A stretch of 14,216 bases of DNA from JAIVGV01 sp035295985 (GCA_035295985.1 DATHBT010000056.1:1-14216), one strand, 5' to 3'; counted from the first letter of the stretch, positions 7,443 through 14,216 are shown. Program-made: numbers and translations. The notes: generated by a model not told the origin, from the letters alone.

Positions 7443-7482
7443 CGCGCGGCCGAAGGTCTTTCGACCGGCCTCCGGCCGCGCG
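7443..7482 (+). terminator. Strong GC hairpin after the amidohydrolase gene
   Basis: CGCGCGGCCG (7443-7452) pairs perfectly with CGGCCGCGCG (7473-7482). Inside it, GGTC and GACC form a small additional stem around TTTC. It starts 31 bases after the stop codon and is followed by CCTTAAAA, a weak T-tract at best. The position suggests transcription termination or 3'-end protection of the upstream mRNA. Confidence 0.5.
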
Positions 7483-7517
7483 CCTTAAAACGCACGAAAT
7501 AAGGAAAACCCCCCGCG

Positions 7518-9227
7518 ATGAACACTCACCCCGCCTCCCCCCCTCCGATTGAACGCGAAAGTTGCGCCGAGTCTGTAAGGGCAGGGCTTGTCCCTGCCCG
7601 TTGTGTGCCGAAGCGTCACACGCGACTGACCGCTTCGGCGCGGGCAGGGACAAGCCCTGCCCCTACAAAACTGCCGCGCAAGTCCCACATTGAAGTGAAA
7701 CTCGCACTCGTCGCCTTCGTGCTCGTCGTCGCGTGCGTGCCCGCGTCGGCGCAGAAGTCGGCGGCCGACGCAGCGCGGCGCAAGCTCCCGTCGGCCGATA
7801 AGATCGTCGGCGACTACCTGAAGGCGGCTGGCGGGAAAAAGCGTCTGGCCTCCGTCGCGGACGCGGCTTACGAGTGGGCGGTCGTCGGCGAAGGGGATAC
7901 CCCAGCAGGCAGAGCAACGTCTCATCTCAAAGCGCCGTCCTCCGTCCACCTGAGCGTGTCGGGCGAGGGCGGCGAGTCCGGCGCGGGCGTGACGACACGC
8001 GTGGCCTGGACGCGCTCGGCCGACGGCACGGTGCGGACGCTGACGGACGCCGCGGCCAAGCGCGCGCGACTTCGCGCGACGCTCGAAGCCTCGCGGCTCG
8101 TCGATTTCAGGAAACGGAATCTGCTGGCGGTCGTGGTCGGCGTCGAGGCGGCCGCGGGCGAGCAGGCTTACGCCGTCGAGTTCCGCGGTCGCGACGAGGC
8201 GCGCGTGCGCTACCTCTTCGGCGCGTCCTCGAAGCTCCCGCTCGAAATCCGCGACGAGCGCGGCCGCACGCTCGCGCGGTTTTCAGACTACCGGCCTGAA
8301 AACGGCGTTATGGAGCCGCACCGCGCGGAGCTTTCGCTCGAAGACGGCAGCGCCGTCAAGCTCGAACTCAAGTCCGTGCGCCACAACGCGGGCGTCAGCG
8401 AGTCGGTCTTCGACGCGCCGGCCGCCGCCGGCTTCGACGCGCGCGCGCTGCTCAAAGAGGTGATGGAGAAGGAGCCGGAGGTGGCCGTCAAGTTCGACGA
8501 GTACACCTTCACGGTCAAGCACACCGAGCGCGAGTTGGACGACAAGGGCGAGGCGAAGAAGGAGACCTCCAAGGTCTGGGAAGTCTTCATGGCCCCGAAC
8601 GGCTGGAGCATCGGGAAGCTCGCGCTCGTTGACGGCCGGCCGCTCCCGCCGGAGAAAGCCGCTAGGGAAGAGAAGCGCGTCGCGGACTTCCTCGCCGCGC
8701 ACGCCGAGGCGAAGCCGCCCGAGACGCGCAAGGGCGCGGGCGGCTTCCAGATCAACTTCGGCGACGGCATGGGCTTCGGCCTCGCCGATCTCTTGCGCGC
8801 CTGCGATTTCGTCTCCCCGCGCCGCGAAAAATTCCAGGGGCGCGAGGCGGTCGTCTTCGACTTCCGCCCGCGCGCGGATTTTCATCCCAAGAACCGCAGC
8901 GACGAGATACTGTCGAAGATCGTCGGCCTCGTCTGGATCGACATGGCCGAGAAGGTCATCATGCGGATCGAGGCGCGGCTCGTGGGCGACTTCAAGATCG
9001 GCGGCGGGCTGCTCTTGAAGATCGCGCCGGGCGCGGGCTTCGCGTTCGAGCGCAGGCGGCTCGAAGACGGCTACTGGGTTCCGCGCTCCTACCACTGGAA
9101 CGCCAGCGGCAAGGGGTTCCTCGTCATGAAGCGCACCGTTTACGAGATCACCGAGTGGGACAACTACAAGCGCTTCCGCACGGAGTCCGGCGACGCCACG
9201 CTCGACGCCCCGAAGCGAGAACCGTGA
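7518..9227 (+). CDS. Exported LolA-like protein of unknown function
   Basis: 569 residues from the ATG, which has AAGGA 12 bases upstream (7501-7505). Its only export signal is internal: VKLALVAFVLVVACVPASAQ, about residues 60-79. An in-frame GTG at 7695 would start exactly at this signal peptide and give a normal 510-residue exported protein, but has no Shine-Dalgarno. The 59 residues between the two starts are partly translated from a REP-type palindrome (RAGLVPAR and RAGTSPAPT are its signatures), so they are unlikely to be conserved. The mature part has two beta-rich halves. The first begins SADKIVGDYLKAAGGKKRLA, a common opening of LolA/outer-membrane-lipoprotein-sorting-like domains. 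The second has GREAVVFDFRPR, VGLVWIDMAEKVIMRIEARL, KIGGGLLLKIAPGAGF and GYWVPRSYHWN. No catalytic motif is seen. A periplasmic role is likely; the exact function is unknown. Confidence 0.75.
   Translation: MNTHPASPPPIERESCAESVRAGLVPARCVPKRHTRLTASARAGTSPAPTKLPRKSHIEVKLALVAFVLVVACVPASAQKSAADAARRKLPSADKIVGDYLKAAGGKKRLASVADAAYEWAVVGEGDTPAGRATSHLKAPSSVHLSVSGEGGESGAGVTTRVAWTRSADGTVRTLTDAAAKRARLRATLEASRLVDFRKRNLLAVVVGVEAAAGEQAYAVEFRGRDEARVRYLFGASSKLPLEIRDERGRTLARFSDYRPENGVMEPHRAELSLEDGSAVKLELKSVRHNAGVSESVFDAPAAAGFDARALLKEVMEKEPEVAVKFDEYTFTVKHTERELDDKGEAKKETSKVWEVFMAPNGWSIGKLALVDGRPLPPEKAAREEKRVADFLAAHAEAKPPETRKGAGGFQINFGDGMGFGLADLLRACDFVSPRREKFQGREAVVFDFRPRADFHPKNRSDEILSKIVGLVWIDMAEKVIMRIEARLVGDFKIGGGLLLKIAPGAGFAFERRRLEDGYWVPRSYHWNASGKGFLVMKRTVYEITEWDNYKRFRTESGDATLDAPKREP
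7574..7667. repeat. REP-type inverted pair (BIME-like), copy 1
   Basis: Two 27-base arms (7574-7600 and 7641-7667) are reverse complements with one mismatch. Each arm is itself a hairpin, GGGCAGGG-CTTGT-CCCTGCCC. The 40 bases between them also fold, with CCGAAGCG (7608-7615) pairing with CGCTTCGG (7631-7638). A related pair lies between ftsY and ribD. The architecture is that of bacterial REP/BIME elements, which in many genomes are mobilised by REP-associated tyrosine transposases; no such gene is in the window. This copy overlaps the 5' end of the exported-protein reading frame. Confidence 0.85.
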
Positions 9228-9252
9228 CGACTGGGGACTAAGAGAGGGAGTG

Positions 9253-9312
9253 GGAGACGCGGAGACGCGGGGAGATTAGAGTTGTCTGATCTCCCCGCGT
9301 CTCCGCGTCTCC
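9253..9312. repeat. 24-bp perfect inverted repeat built of GAGACGCG units
   Basis: Positions 9253-9276 and 9289-9312 are perfect reverse complements around a 12-base loop (TAGAGTTGTCTG). Each arm is internally repetitive, with GAGACGCGG repeated in tandem and an extra unit continuing to 9319 on the right. It lies 25 bases after the stop of the exported-protein gene, where it could terminate transcription or protect the mRNA end, but no T-tract follows. The tandem make-up suggests a dispersed repeat family rather than a dedicated terminator. Confidence 0.7.
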
Positions 9313-9331
9313 GCGTCTCAGAAATAGAAGG

Positions 9332-9358
9332 GCGGCGGCCCGAAGGGAAGGCCGCCGC
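9332..9358. terminator. Second hairpin upstream of ftsY
   Basis: GCGGCGGCC (9332-9340) pairs perfectly with GGCCGCCGC (9350-9358) around CGAAGGGAA. It follows the larger inverted repeat, so the 322-base gap before ftsY holds two strong hairpins in a row and then the ftsY promoter. On the minus strand the stem is followed by CCTTCTATTT, so it could act in that direction, though no minus-strand gene is recognised here. Nothing is recognised in 9360-9469. Confidence 0.35.
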
Positions 9359-9469
9359 GGTCGCGGGGGTGAGGTGTCATTGTCGCTAAACAGTAATGGC
9401 GGCGGGGAGGGAAACGTTTCAGGCTTGGGCGAAAAATCCGACGCGCCGGCCCGAAAAATTTCCCCGCTT

Positions 9470-9499
9470 TTGTCGCCCCGCCCCCTGAGCAGTTATAAT
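9470..9499 (+). promoter_or_regulatory. Sigma-70-type promoter for ftsY
   Basis: A perfect -10 box TATAAT (9494-9499) is preceded after 18 bases by TTGTCG (9470-9475), four of six matches to TTGACA. Transcription would begin near 9506, about 44 bases before the ftsY start. This is the best -10 match in the window. Confidence 0.65.
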
Positions 9500-9549
9500 C
9501 CCGCGTTCTAAACCCAACTGAAATTAAGTCCGTAGCGGCACTCATCGAG

Positions 9550-10926
9550 ATGGCCTTCTGGCGACGCAAAAAAGAGGATCGATTCATCACGCTCGGCCTG
9601 AGCGACACGGCCCCGGCCGCTCCTGCCGAGACCTCCCCCGTGACAGGCGAACGGCTTCAGCCGCCGACGGGTGCGCCGGCGGTCGAAACGCTAGCGCCCG
9701 CCATGCCCGCGATCGAGCCGACGGCGACGGGCGGCGAGCCGACTCCCGCGCCGCACGTCGAAGCCGGCGGCTCGCCGCCCGCGGTCACTTCTTCCGCCGT
9801 CGAGCAGCGCCCGCAGGCCCGGCCCGCCCCGCCGCCCCCGCCGCCCGCGAGCGAGTCGCGCCGCGAGCAGAACGAGCAGCCGCGCGCCGAGACGCCGCCC
9901 CAAAAACCCGTCCCTTCGCGCTCGCCCTTCCAGTCCTCCGTCCTCGGCCTCGACCGCACGAGTGAGGAGTTGCAGGCCGAGATCGACGCGCTCGAAGAGA
10001 CCTACGCCCTCCGCTTCCAGCGCGCCATCGAGAAGACCCGCGAGTCGCTGTCCGAGAAGATCGACACGGTCTTCCAGGGCCGCAAGGTCATCGACGCCGA
10101 GCTGCTGGACGAGCTGGAGGAGGCGCTCATCGCCGCAGACATCGGCGTGCAGACGACGACCGAGATTCTGGAAACGGTGCGGCGCGGAGTGACGCGCAAG
10201 GAGATCGGCGACGTTGAGGCGCTCAAGGCGGCGATCAGGAACGAGCTGCTGTCGATCCTTCGCGCATCGGAGCGCGAGGGCGTGGCGAGCGAGACGGGCG
10301 TCCCCGAAGACGTGACGCCCTACGTGATGATGATCGTCGGCGTCAACGGCGTCGGGAAGACGACGACCATCGGCAAGCTCGCGCAGCGCATCAAGGCCGA
10401 GGGCAACGACGTGCTCATCTGCGCGGCCGACACCTTCCGCGCCGCCGCCTCCGACCAGCTCGCCATCTGGGCCGAGCGCACCGGCGTCCCGCTCATCCAG
10501 CAGAAGAGCGGGACTGATCCGGCCGCCGTCCTCTTCGACGCGCTCAAGGCGGCGAAGGCCCGCAAGTCGGACGTTCTGATCGTTGACACGGCGGGGCGGC
10601 TCCACAACAAGTCGAACCTGATGGCCGAGCTTGAGAAGATGAAGCGCGTCGCGGGCCGCGAAGTCTCCGGCGCGCCGCACGAGACGCTGCTCGTCGTTGA
10701 CGCGGTCACGGGCCAGAACGGGCTGGAACAAGCGCGACAATTTTTGAAGACGGCGGGCGTGACCGGAATCGTGCTGACCAAGCTCGACGGCACGGCCAAG
10801 GGCGGCATTGCCGTCGCCATCGCGCGCGAGCTTAGCCTGCCGATCCGCTACGCCGGAATCGGCGAGAAGGTTGACGATCTGGTCGTCTTTGACCCCGAGC
10901 AGTACGTCAACGGCCTCTTCGCGTAA
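9550..10926 (+). CDS. ftsY: Signal recognition particle receptor FtsY
   Basis: A 458-residue SRP receptor GTPase that docks ribosome-SRP complexes at the inner membrane for co-translational insertion. The N-terminus (MAFWRRKKEDRF) is basic. Residues of about 20-130 are a Pro/Ala/Glu-rich low-complexity linker, in place of the acidic A domain of some bacteria. The N domain helices span about 135-250 (ELLDELEEALIAADIGVQTT). The G domain contains the P-loop G264VNGVGKTTTIGKL, the DTFRAAA insertion-box segment, D346TAGR, T410KLDGTAKGG and the closing GEKVDDLVVFDPEQYV. All GTP-binding motifs are intact. The ATG has only a weak GAG before it but a good promoter upstream. ffh is not in the window. 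Confidence 0.98.
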   Translation: MAFWRRKKEDRFITLGLSDTAPAAPAETSPVTGERLQPPTGAPAVETLAPAMPAIEPTATGGEPTPAPHVEAGGSPPAVTSSAVEQRPQARPAPPPPPPASESRREQNEQPRAETPPQKPVPSRSPFQSSVLGLDRTSEELQAEIDALEETYALRFQRAIEKTRESLSEKIDTVFQGRKVIDAELLDELEEALIAADIGVQTTTEILETVRRGVTRKEIGDVEALKAAIRNELLSILRASEREGVASETGVPEDVTPYVMMIVGVNGVGKTTTIGKLAQRIKAEGNDVLICAADTFRAAASDQLAIWAERTGVPLIQQKSGTDPAAVLFDALKAAKARKSDVLIVDTAGRLHNKSNLMAELEKMKRVAGREVSGAPHETLLVVDAVTGQNGLEQARQFLKTAGVTGIVLTKLDGTAKGGIAVAIARELSLPIRYAGIGEKVDDLVVFDPEQYVNGLFA

Positions 10927-10936
10927 AGCCTCGAAT

Positions 10937-11064
10937 TGTCGGGGCAGGGCTTGTCCCTGCCCGTCGCGCGCCAGCGCGGACGTGGGTCGGGTCGATCCGA
11001 TCTTGAAAGAGCGCGTTGGTCAGCAGCTTCGCCGCTGCGGGCAGGGACAAGCCCTGCCCCTACA
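10937..11064. repeat. REP-type inverted pair (BIME-like), copy 2
   Basis: Arms at 10937-10963 and 11038-11064 repeat the GGGCAGGG-CTTGT-CCCTGCCC hairpin in inverted orientation. The outer edges are TGTCGG on the left and CCTACA on the right. The right arm is identical to that of copy 1, while the 74-base centre is unrelated in length and sequence to copy 1. It fills most of the gap between ftsY and ribD and begins 11 bases after the ftsY stop. Confidence 0.85.
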
Positions 11065-11094
11065 AATTTGCCAGCGCCGCTCTCCACTTCAAAC

Positions 11095-12219
11095 TTGACC
11101 GCAGATCAGACACTCCAAAAACCCGATCCGTCCGTCGATCTGAGATTGATGCGGCGCGCGCTCGAACTCGCGGCGCGCGGCGTCGGGCTTGTCAGCCCCA
11201 GCCCGCTCGTCGGCTGCGTGATTGCGCGCGAGGACGAGATCGTCGGCGAAGGTTTTTATCTTTACGAAAATCTAAAGCACGCGGAGACGGTCGCGCTCGA
11301 ACAGGCCGGGGCGCGTGCGCGCGGCGCGACCGCCTACGTCTCGCTCGAACCGCACGCGCACCACGGGCGGACGCCGCCTTGCACGGCCGCGCTGATCGAG
11401 GCGGGCGTGACGCGAGTCGTCGCGGCTGTCGAAGACCCGAACCCGTTAGTTTCGGGCCGCGGCTTCGCGGAGCTACGCGCCGCCGGCGTCGAAGTCTCCG
11501 CCGGGCCGCTCGCGAGCGAGGCCGAACGGCTCAACGAGAAGTATTTCCACTGGCATCGCGCCGGCCGTCCCTTCGTTCACCTCAAACTCGCCACCACGCT
11601 CGACGGCCGCATCGCCACGCGCACCGGCGACTCGCGCTGGGTCACGGGCGAGCAGGCGCGCGAGCGCGTCCAACTCCTGCGCCGCGACGCGGACGCGATC
11701 CTCGTCGGCGCGGGCACGGCCGGGTCGGACGACCCGCTGCTCACGGATCGCAGCAACCTTCCGCGCCGACGGCCGCTCGTCCGCGTCGTGCTCGACGACC
11801 AACTGCGGCTCTCGCCGCGGTCGCGGCTCGCGCAGTCTGCGCGAGAATGGCCCGTCATCGTCTTCACGTCGGAGGGCGCGGCCGTGGAACGGGTCGGCGC
11901 GCTCGAAGAGTGCGGCGTCGAAGTGGTGCGTGAAGTGGGCGGCGCGCGCGACCCCGCTCGCGTGCTCGCGCACCTCAAAAGGCACGAGCTTCAGTCGGTG
12001 CTCGTCGAAGGCGGGGCCACGGCCGCCGGCCTCTTCCTAGACTCCGGCCTCGTGGACAAGTTCAGCTTCTTCGTCGCGCCCGTAGTCGTCGGCGGCGTCG
12101 CGGCACGCCCGGCCGTCGGCGGCCTCGGCGCGGCCCGCATCGCCGACGCCGCGCGCCTCCGCGATGTCGAACTCACACGCCACGGCGAAGATTTCGAGAT
12201 CACGGGCTACCCGGAATAA
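11095..12219 (+). CDS. ribD: Bifunctional riboflavin biosynthesis deaminase/reductase RibD
   Basis: RibD catalyses two riboflavin-pathway steps: deamination of the diaminopyrimidine made by GTP cyclohydrolase II, then NADPH-dependent reduction of the ribosyl side chain. The N-terminal cytidine-deaminase-like domain has LMRRALELAARG, SPSPLVGCVIA, the zinc/catalytic H62-A-E64 and EPHAHHGRTPPC. The last corresponds to the usual PC...PPC zinc motif, but the first cysteine is His (H87) and only C96 remains. The reductase domain has HLKLATTLDGRIATRTGDSR, WVTG, ILVGAGTAGSDDP and VLVEGGATAAG, all family hallmarks. The frame is open back to a TTG at 10936, but those residues are translated from the REP pair. 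I place the start at TTG 11095 (374 residues), because similarity should begin a few residues before LMRRALELA; ATG 11149 (356 residues) is the alternative. No FMN riboswitch was recognised upstream. Confidence 0.94.
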   Translation: MTADQTLQKPDPSVDLRLMRRALELAARGVGLVSPSPLVGCVIAREDEIVGEGFYLYENLKHAETVALEQAGARARGATAYVSLEPHAHHGRTPPCTAALIEAGVTRVVAAVEDPNPLVSGRGFAELRAAGVEVSAGPLASEAERLNEKYFHWHRAGRPFVHLKLATTLDGRIATRTGDSRWVTGEQARERVQLLRRDADAILVGAGTAGSDDPLLTDRSNLPRRRPLVRVVLDDQLRLSPRSRLAQSAREWPVIVFTSEGAAVERVGALEECGVEVVREVGGARDPARVLAHLKRHELQSVLVEGGATAAGLFLDSGLVDKFSFFVAPVVVGGVAARPAVGGLGAARIADAARLRDVELTRHGEDFEITGYPE

Positions 12220-12223
12220 AGGA

Positions 12224-12350
12224 AGCTGTCGGCAATTAGCTGTTAGCTGTTAGCTTTCAGAAATTAGGCCCGACCGCTAAATGTCAGGGTTGGAAGCTCG
12301 CATAGTTTTTGATTCGGCTAAAAGCTAACGGCTAAAAGCTAACAGCTTTT
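12224..12350 (+). repeat. ~126-bp palindrome-armed dispersed repeat, copy 2
   Basis: A 127-bp element of the same family and nearly the same length as the one before the sigma gene. It begins AGCTGTCGGC five bases after the ribD stop. It carries TTAGCTGTTAGCTGTTAGC, the shared GTTAGCTTTCAGAAATT (12249-12265) and GTTTTTG (12305-12311), and ends in GCTAACGGCTAAAAGC plus GCTAACAGCTTTT, one base before the rsmA ATG. The first 31 bases align without gaps to copy 1 at about 24 identities. The arms can pair into a long hairpin in the rsmA leader. No Shine-Dalgarno is left between element and ATG. Confidence 0.75.
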
Positions 12351-12351
12351 C

Positions 12352-13167
12352 ATGGCAAAGAAGAGCCTCGGCCAGAACTTCCTCGTTGACGTGCGTGTGG
12401 TGTCGCGCATCATCGGCGAGTTCGCTCCGGGGGCGGACGAGACGGTCGTCGAGATAGGGCCGGGCAGGGGCGCGCTGACGGGGCGGCTGTTGGAAGAGGC
12501 GGGCCGCGTCGTCGCCGTCGAGTTCGACCGCGATCTGATTCCAGTGCTTGCCGAGCGGTTCGGCGGGCGCGAGAACTTCCGGCTCGTCCACGGCGACGCG
12601 CTCGCCGCGGACTTCTGCGAACTCATCCTCCCGGCGCGCGCGGCCCGCGTCGTCGCGAACCTCCCGTACAACATCTCGACGGCGATCCTCCAGCGACTCA
12701 TCGAGCAGCGCCGGTGTCTCACAGAGTTCGTGCTGATGTTGCAGCGTGAGGTGGTCGAGCGGATGACCGCGCCCGCCGGTTCGAGCGAGCGCGGATACCT
12801 GTCCGTGCTCGTCGAGGCGACGTGCGAAGCGGAGCCGCTGTTCGACGTTTCGCCCTCGGCCTTCCGGCCCGTGCCGAAGGTGCGGAGCACGGTCGTTCGC
12901 CTGCGCCCGCGCGAGCTTGCGGCCGGAGATGTTCGCTCTGAGCCGCTGTTCTGGCAACTCGTGGGCGCTGGCTTCGCGCAGAAGCGCAAGACGATCTTCA
13001 ACAACCTGCGCGCCGCGCCGGCGCGGCTTCGCGCGGCAGTCGAATCCTCCGGCGGCGCGCAAAAGCTGCTCGAAGTTGCCGGCGTTAACCCTTCGCGCCG
13101 GGCCGAGTCGCTGACCCTTGAGGAGTGGGTGCGGCTCGCACAGTCGTTGCGTGCCGGCGGGCCGTAA
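12352..13167 (+). CDS. rsmA: 16S rRNA dimethyladenosine transferase RsmA (KsgA)
   Basis: A 271-residue SAM-dependent methyltransferase that dimethylates two adjacent adenosines in the 3' terminal helix of 16S rRNA during small-subunit maturation. MAKKSLGQNFLVD matches the conserved KxxGQxFL start. VVEIGPGRGALTGRLLE (residues 32-48) is the SAM-binding motif I, VVAVEFDRDL follows, and N103LPYNIST is the catalytic motif. The C-terminal part has AFRPVPKVRSTVVRL and FAQKRKTIFNNL, both typical of the family. The length is normal. The ATG is fixed by the conserved N-terminus even though it has no Shine-Dalgarno and sits directly behind a repeat element. Confidence 0.98.
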   Translation: MAKKSLGQNFLVDVRVVSRIIGEFAPGADETVVEIGPGRGALTGRLLEEAGRVVAVEFDRDLIPVLAERFGGRENFRLVHGDALAADFCELILPARAARVVANLPYNISTAILQRLIEQRRCLTEFVLMLQREVVERMTAPAGSSERGYLSVLVEATCEAEPLFDVSPSAFRPVPKVRSTVVRLRPRELAAGDVRSEPLFWQLVGAGFAQKRKTIFNNLRAAPARLRAAVESSGGAQKLLEVAGVNPSRRAESLTLEEWVRLAQSLRAGGP

Positions 13168-13178
13168 TCGGGCGGGTG

Positions 13179-13187
13179 TGATATACT
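13179..13187 (+). promoter_or_regulatory. Extended -10 promoter for the RNase J gene
   Basis: TG-A-TATACT is an extended -10 element with five of six matches to TATAAT and no clear -35. It lies 12 bases after the rsmA stop and would give a leader of about 70 bases to the GTG at 13263. Confidence 0.45.
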
Positions 13188-13244
13188 TCGAGGTCAAATT
13201 CCCCCCGACAACTTACAACGCGTGTCCGGTTTCGTCGGTCTGTC

Positions 13245-13249
13245 AGGAG
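13245..13249 (+). promoter_or_regulatory. Shine-Dalgarno for the RNase J gene
   Basis: AGGAG lies 13 bases before the GTG at 13263. The spacing is longer than ideal, but no other in-frame start codon lies between the motif and the conserved N-terminal sequence. Confidence 0.5.
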
Positions 13250-13262
13250 TAGAAAATTCTCA

Positions 13263-14216
13263 GTGAGTAAAGCGATTGAATGCATCCCGCTCGGCGGCGT
13301 CGGCGAGTTCGGGATGAACTGCATGGCCGTGCGCTACGACGGCGAGATGATCCTCGTTGACGTAGGGATGGGCTTCCCGGAGGAGAGTTCCTACGGCGTC
13401 GACGTGTGCGTCCCCGACTTCAGTTTCCTCGACGTGTACGCAGAAGACATCACGGCCATCGTCCTCACGCACGGGCACGAGGATCACCTCGGCGCGCTCC
13501 CCTACGTGCTGAAAAAATTCAACGTCCCCGTCTATTGCTCGCACTTCACGGCGGGCCTCGCCGAGCACAAGCTCGAAGAGCACGACCTGCTCGGCGACGT
13601 GCTGCTCCACCGCGTCGAGCCGCGCGACACGGTCGAGATCGGGCCGTTCAAAATAGAGTTCATCCGCGTCTCGCACTCGCTCGTGGACTGCTTCTCGCTC
13701 GCCATCACGACGCCCGCCGGCACGATCATCCACACCGGCGACTACAAGGTTGACGAGACGCCCGTCATCGGCGAGCCGATTGACCTGAGAACCTTCCGCC
13801 GCTACGGGCAGGAGGGCGTGCTCGCGCTCCTCTCGGATTCGACCAACGCGACCGTGCCGGGCCGTACGCCCTCGGAGCGCGCGGTCATCCCGGCCTTCGA
13901 GGAGATATTCGGCGAGGCCGAGGGGCGCATCTTCGTCGCCGCGTTCGCCTCTTCGATCCACCGCTTGCAGATCGTCTTCGACGTGGCGCAGCAGTTCGAC
14001 CGCAAGGTCTGCGTGCTCGGCCGCTCGATGATCAAGAACGTCGAGATCGCCGAACGGCTCGGCTACCTGGACGTGCACGAGAACGAGATGGTCTCGCTCC
14101 AGCAGGCGAAGCAGTTGGACGACGACGAGGTCGTCTTCCTCGTCACGGGATCGCAGGGCGAGCCGCGCGCCGCGCTGATGCAGCTCGCCACCCAGGGCTA
14201 CAAGGGCGTCTCAATC
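13263..14216 (+). CDS. rnj: Ribonuclease J, 5' part (runs off the window)
   Basis: The first 318 codons, open to the last base of the window, of a metallo-beta-lactamase/beta-CASP ribonuclease. It degrades and matures RNA by 5'-3' exonuclease and endonuclease activity. From the GTG the protein begins MSKAIECIPLGGVGEFGMNC, the standard RNase J opening. The metal site is intact: T69-H70-G-H72-E-D74-H75, then H138 in VSHSLVDCFSLAI and D160 in HTGDYK. The beta-CASP region follows with SDSTNATVPGRTPSE, AFASSIHRLQIVFDVA, GRSMIKN and FLVTGSQGEP. RNase J proteins are usually about 550 residues, so roughly the last 230 are missing because of the window edge, not mutation. It has its own promoter downstream of rsmA. 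Confidence 0.97.
   Translation, partial: MSKAIECIPLGGVGEFGMNCMAVRYDGEMILVDVGMGFPEESSYGVDVCVPDFSFLDVYAEDITAIVLTHGHEDHLGALPYVLKKFNVPVYCSHFTAGLAEHKLEEHDLLGDVLLHRVEPRDTVEIGPFKIEFIRVSHSLVDCFSLAITTPAGTIIHTGDYKVDETPVIGEPIDLRTFRRYGQEGVLALLSDSTNATVPGRTPSERAVIPAFEEIFGEAEGRIFVAAFASSIHRLQIVFDVAQQFDRKVCVLGRSMIKNVEIAERLGYLDVHENEMVSLQQAKQLDDDEVVFLVTGSQGEPRAALMQLATQGYKGVSI

Noticed and set aside
9318..9608. A 96-codon minus-strand frame between the exported-protein gene and ftsY, and its 20-residue tail (MTPHPRDRGG...).
   Set aside because: It overlaps the ftsY start and promoter, has no ribosome-binding site, and resembles no protein family I know.
10936..11094. RibD start at the TTG at 10936.
   Set aside because: Its first ~43 residues are translated from the REP pair and its junction, there is no Shine-Dalgarno, and RibD family similarity begins only near 11130.
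10927..11148. FMN riboswitch upstream of ribD.
   Set aside because: The leader is occupied by the REP pair, and the conserved FMN (RFN) core segments were not found by eye.

Overview
This is a GC-rich (roughly two-thirds G+C by eye), densely coding chromosomal segment. The combination of an ECF sigma factor, an exported TolB-propeller/amidohydrolase fusion, LolA-like exported proteins and abundant short palindromic repeats between genes suggests a member of the Acidobacteriota, perhaps class Blastocatellia. That placement is an inference from gene style; there is no rRNA or other decisive marker here. No tRNA, rRNA, CRISPR array, prophage or transposase gene was seen.

Left part (1-3900). An ECF sigma-70 factor and a small heptad-repeat protein lie on the minus strand. 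A promoter between them and the next gene drives, on the plus strand, a membrane-bound HAMP/HD-GYP protein, a probable cyclic-di-GMP phosphodiesterase. Convergent to it is the most notable locus: a minus-strand thioredoxin-fold membrane-anchored protein (3330-3908) whose reading frame is open except for one TGA. That TGA sits exactly where the first residue of a CxxC redox motif belongs, reading U-P-G-C, and a bacterial-SECIS-like hairpin follows it. I annotate it as a selenoprotein. A standard gene caller would report only the C-terminal 103 residues.

Middle (4143-9227). A large exported protein combines a PD40/TolB-type beta-propeller with a C-terminal amidohydrolase. A strong hairpin follows it, and then an exported LolA-like protein of unknown function whose 5' end contains a mobile REP-type palindromic pair.

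Right part (9228-14216). Four housekeeping genes follow on the plus strand: ftsY (SRP receptor), ribD (riboflavin synthesis), rsmA/ksgA (16S rRNA dimethyltransferase) and the first 318 codons of an RNase J that runs off the window. They are functionally unrelated and separated by repeats or promoters, so they are probably not one tight operon. RibD has a His in place of one of the usual zinc-ligand cysteines.

Three repeat families punctuate the window. (a) A ~126-bp element with AGCTGTTAGC/GCTAACAGCT arms occurs twice. Each copy ends 1-2 bases before a start codon, in the same orientation relative to the gene (the sigma factor and rsmA). (b) A REP-type inverted pair built on GGGCAGGG-CTTGT-CCCTGCCC occurs twice. 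(c) A single 24-bp perfect inverted repeat is made of GAGACGCG units. The selenoprotein and the start-codon-abutting repeat are the observations most worth following up.
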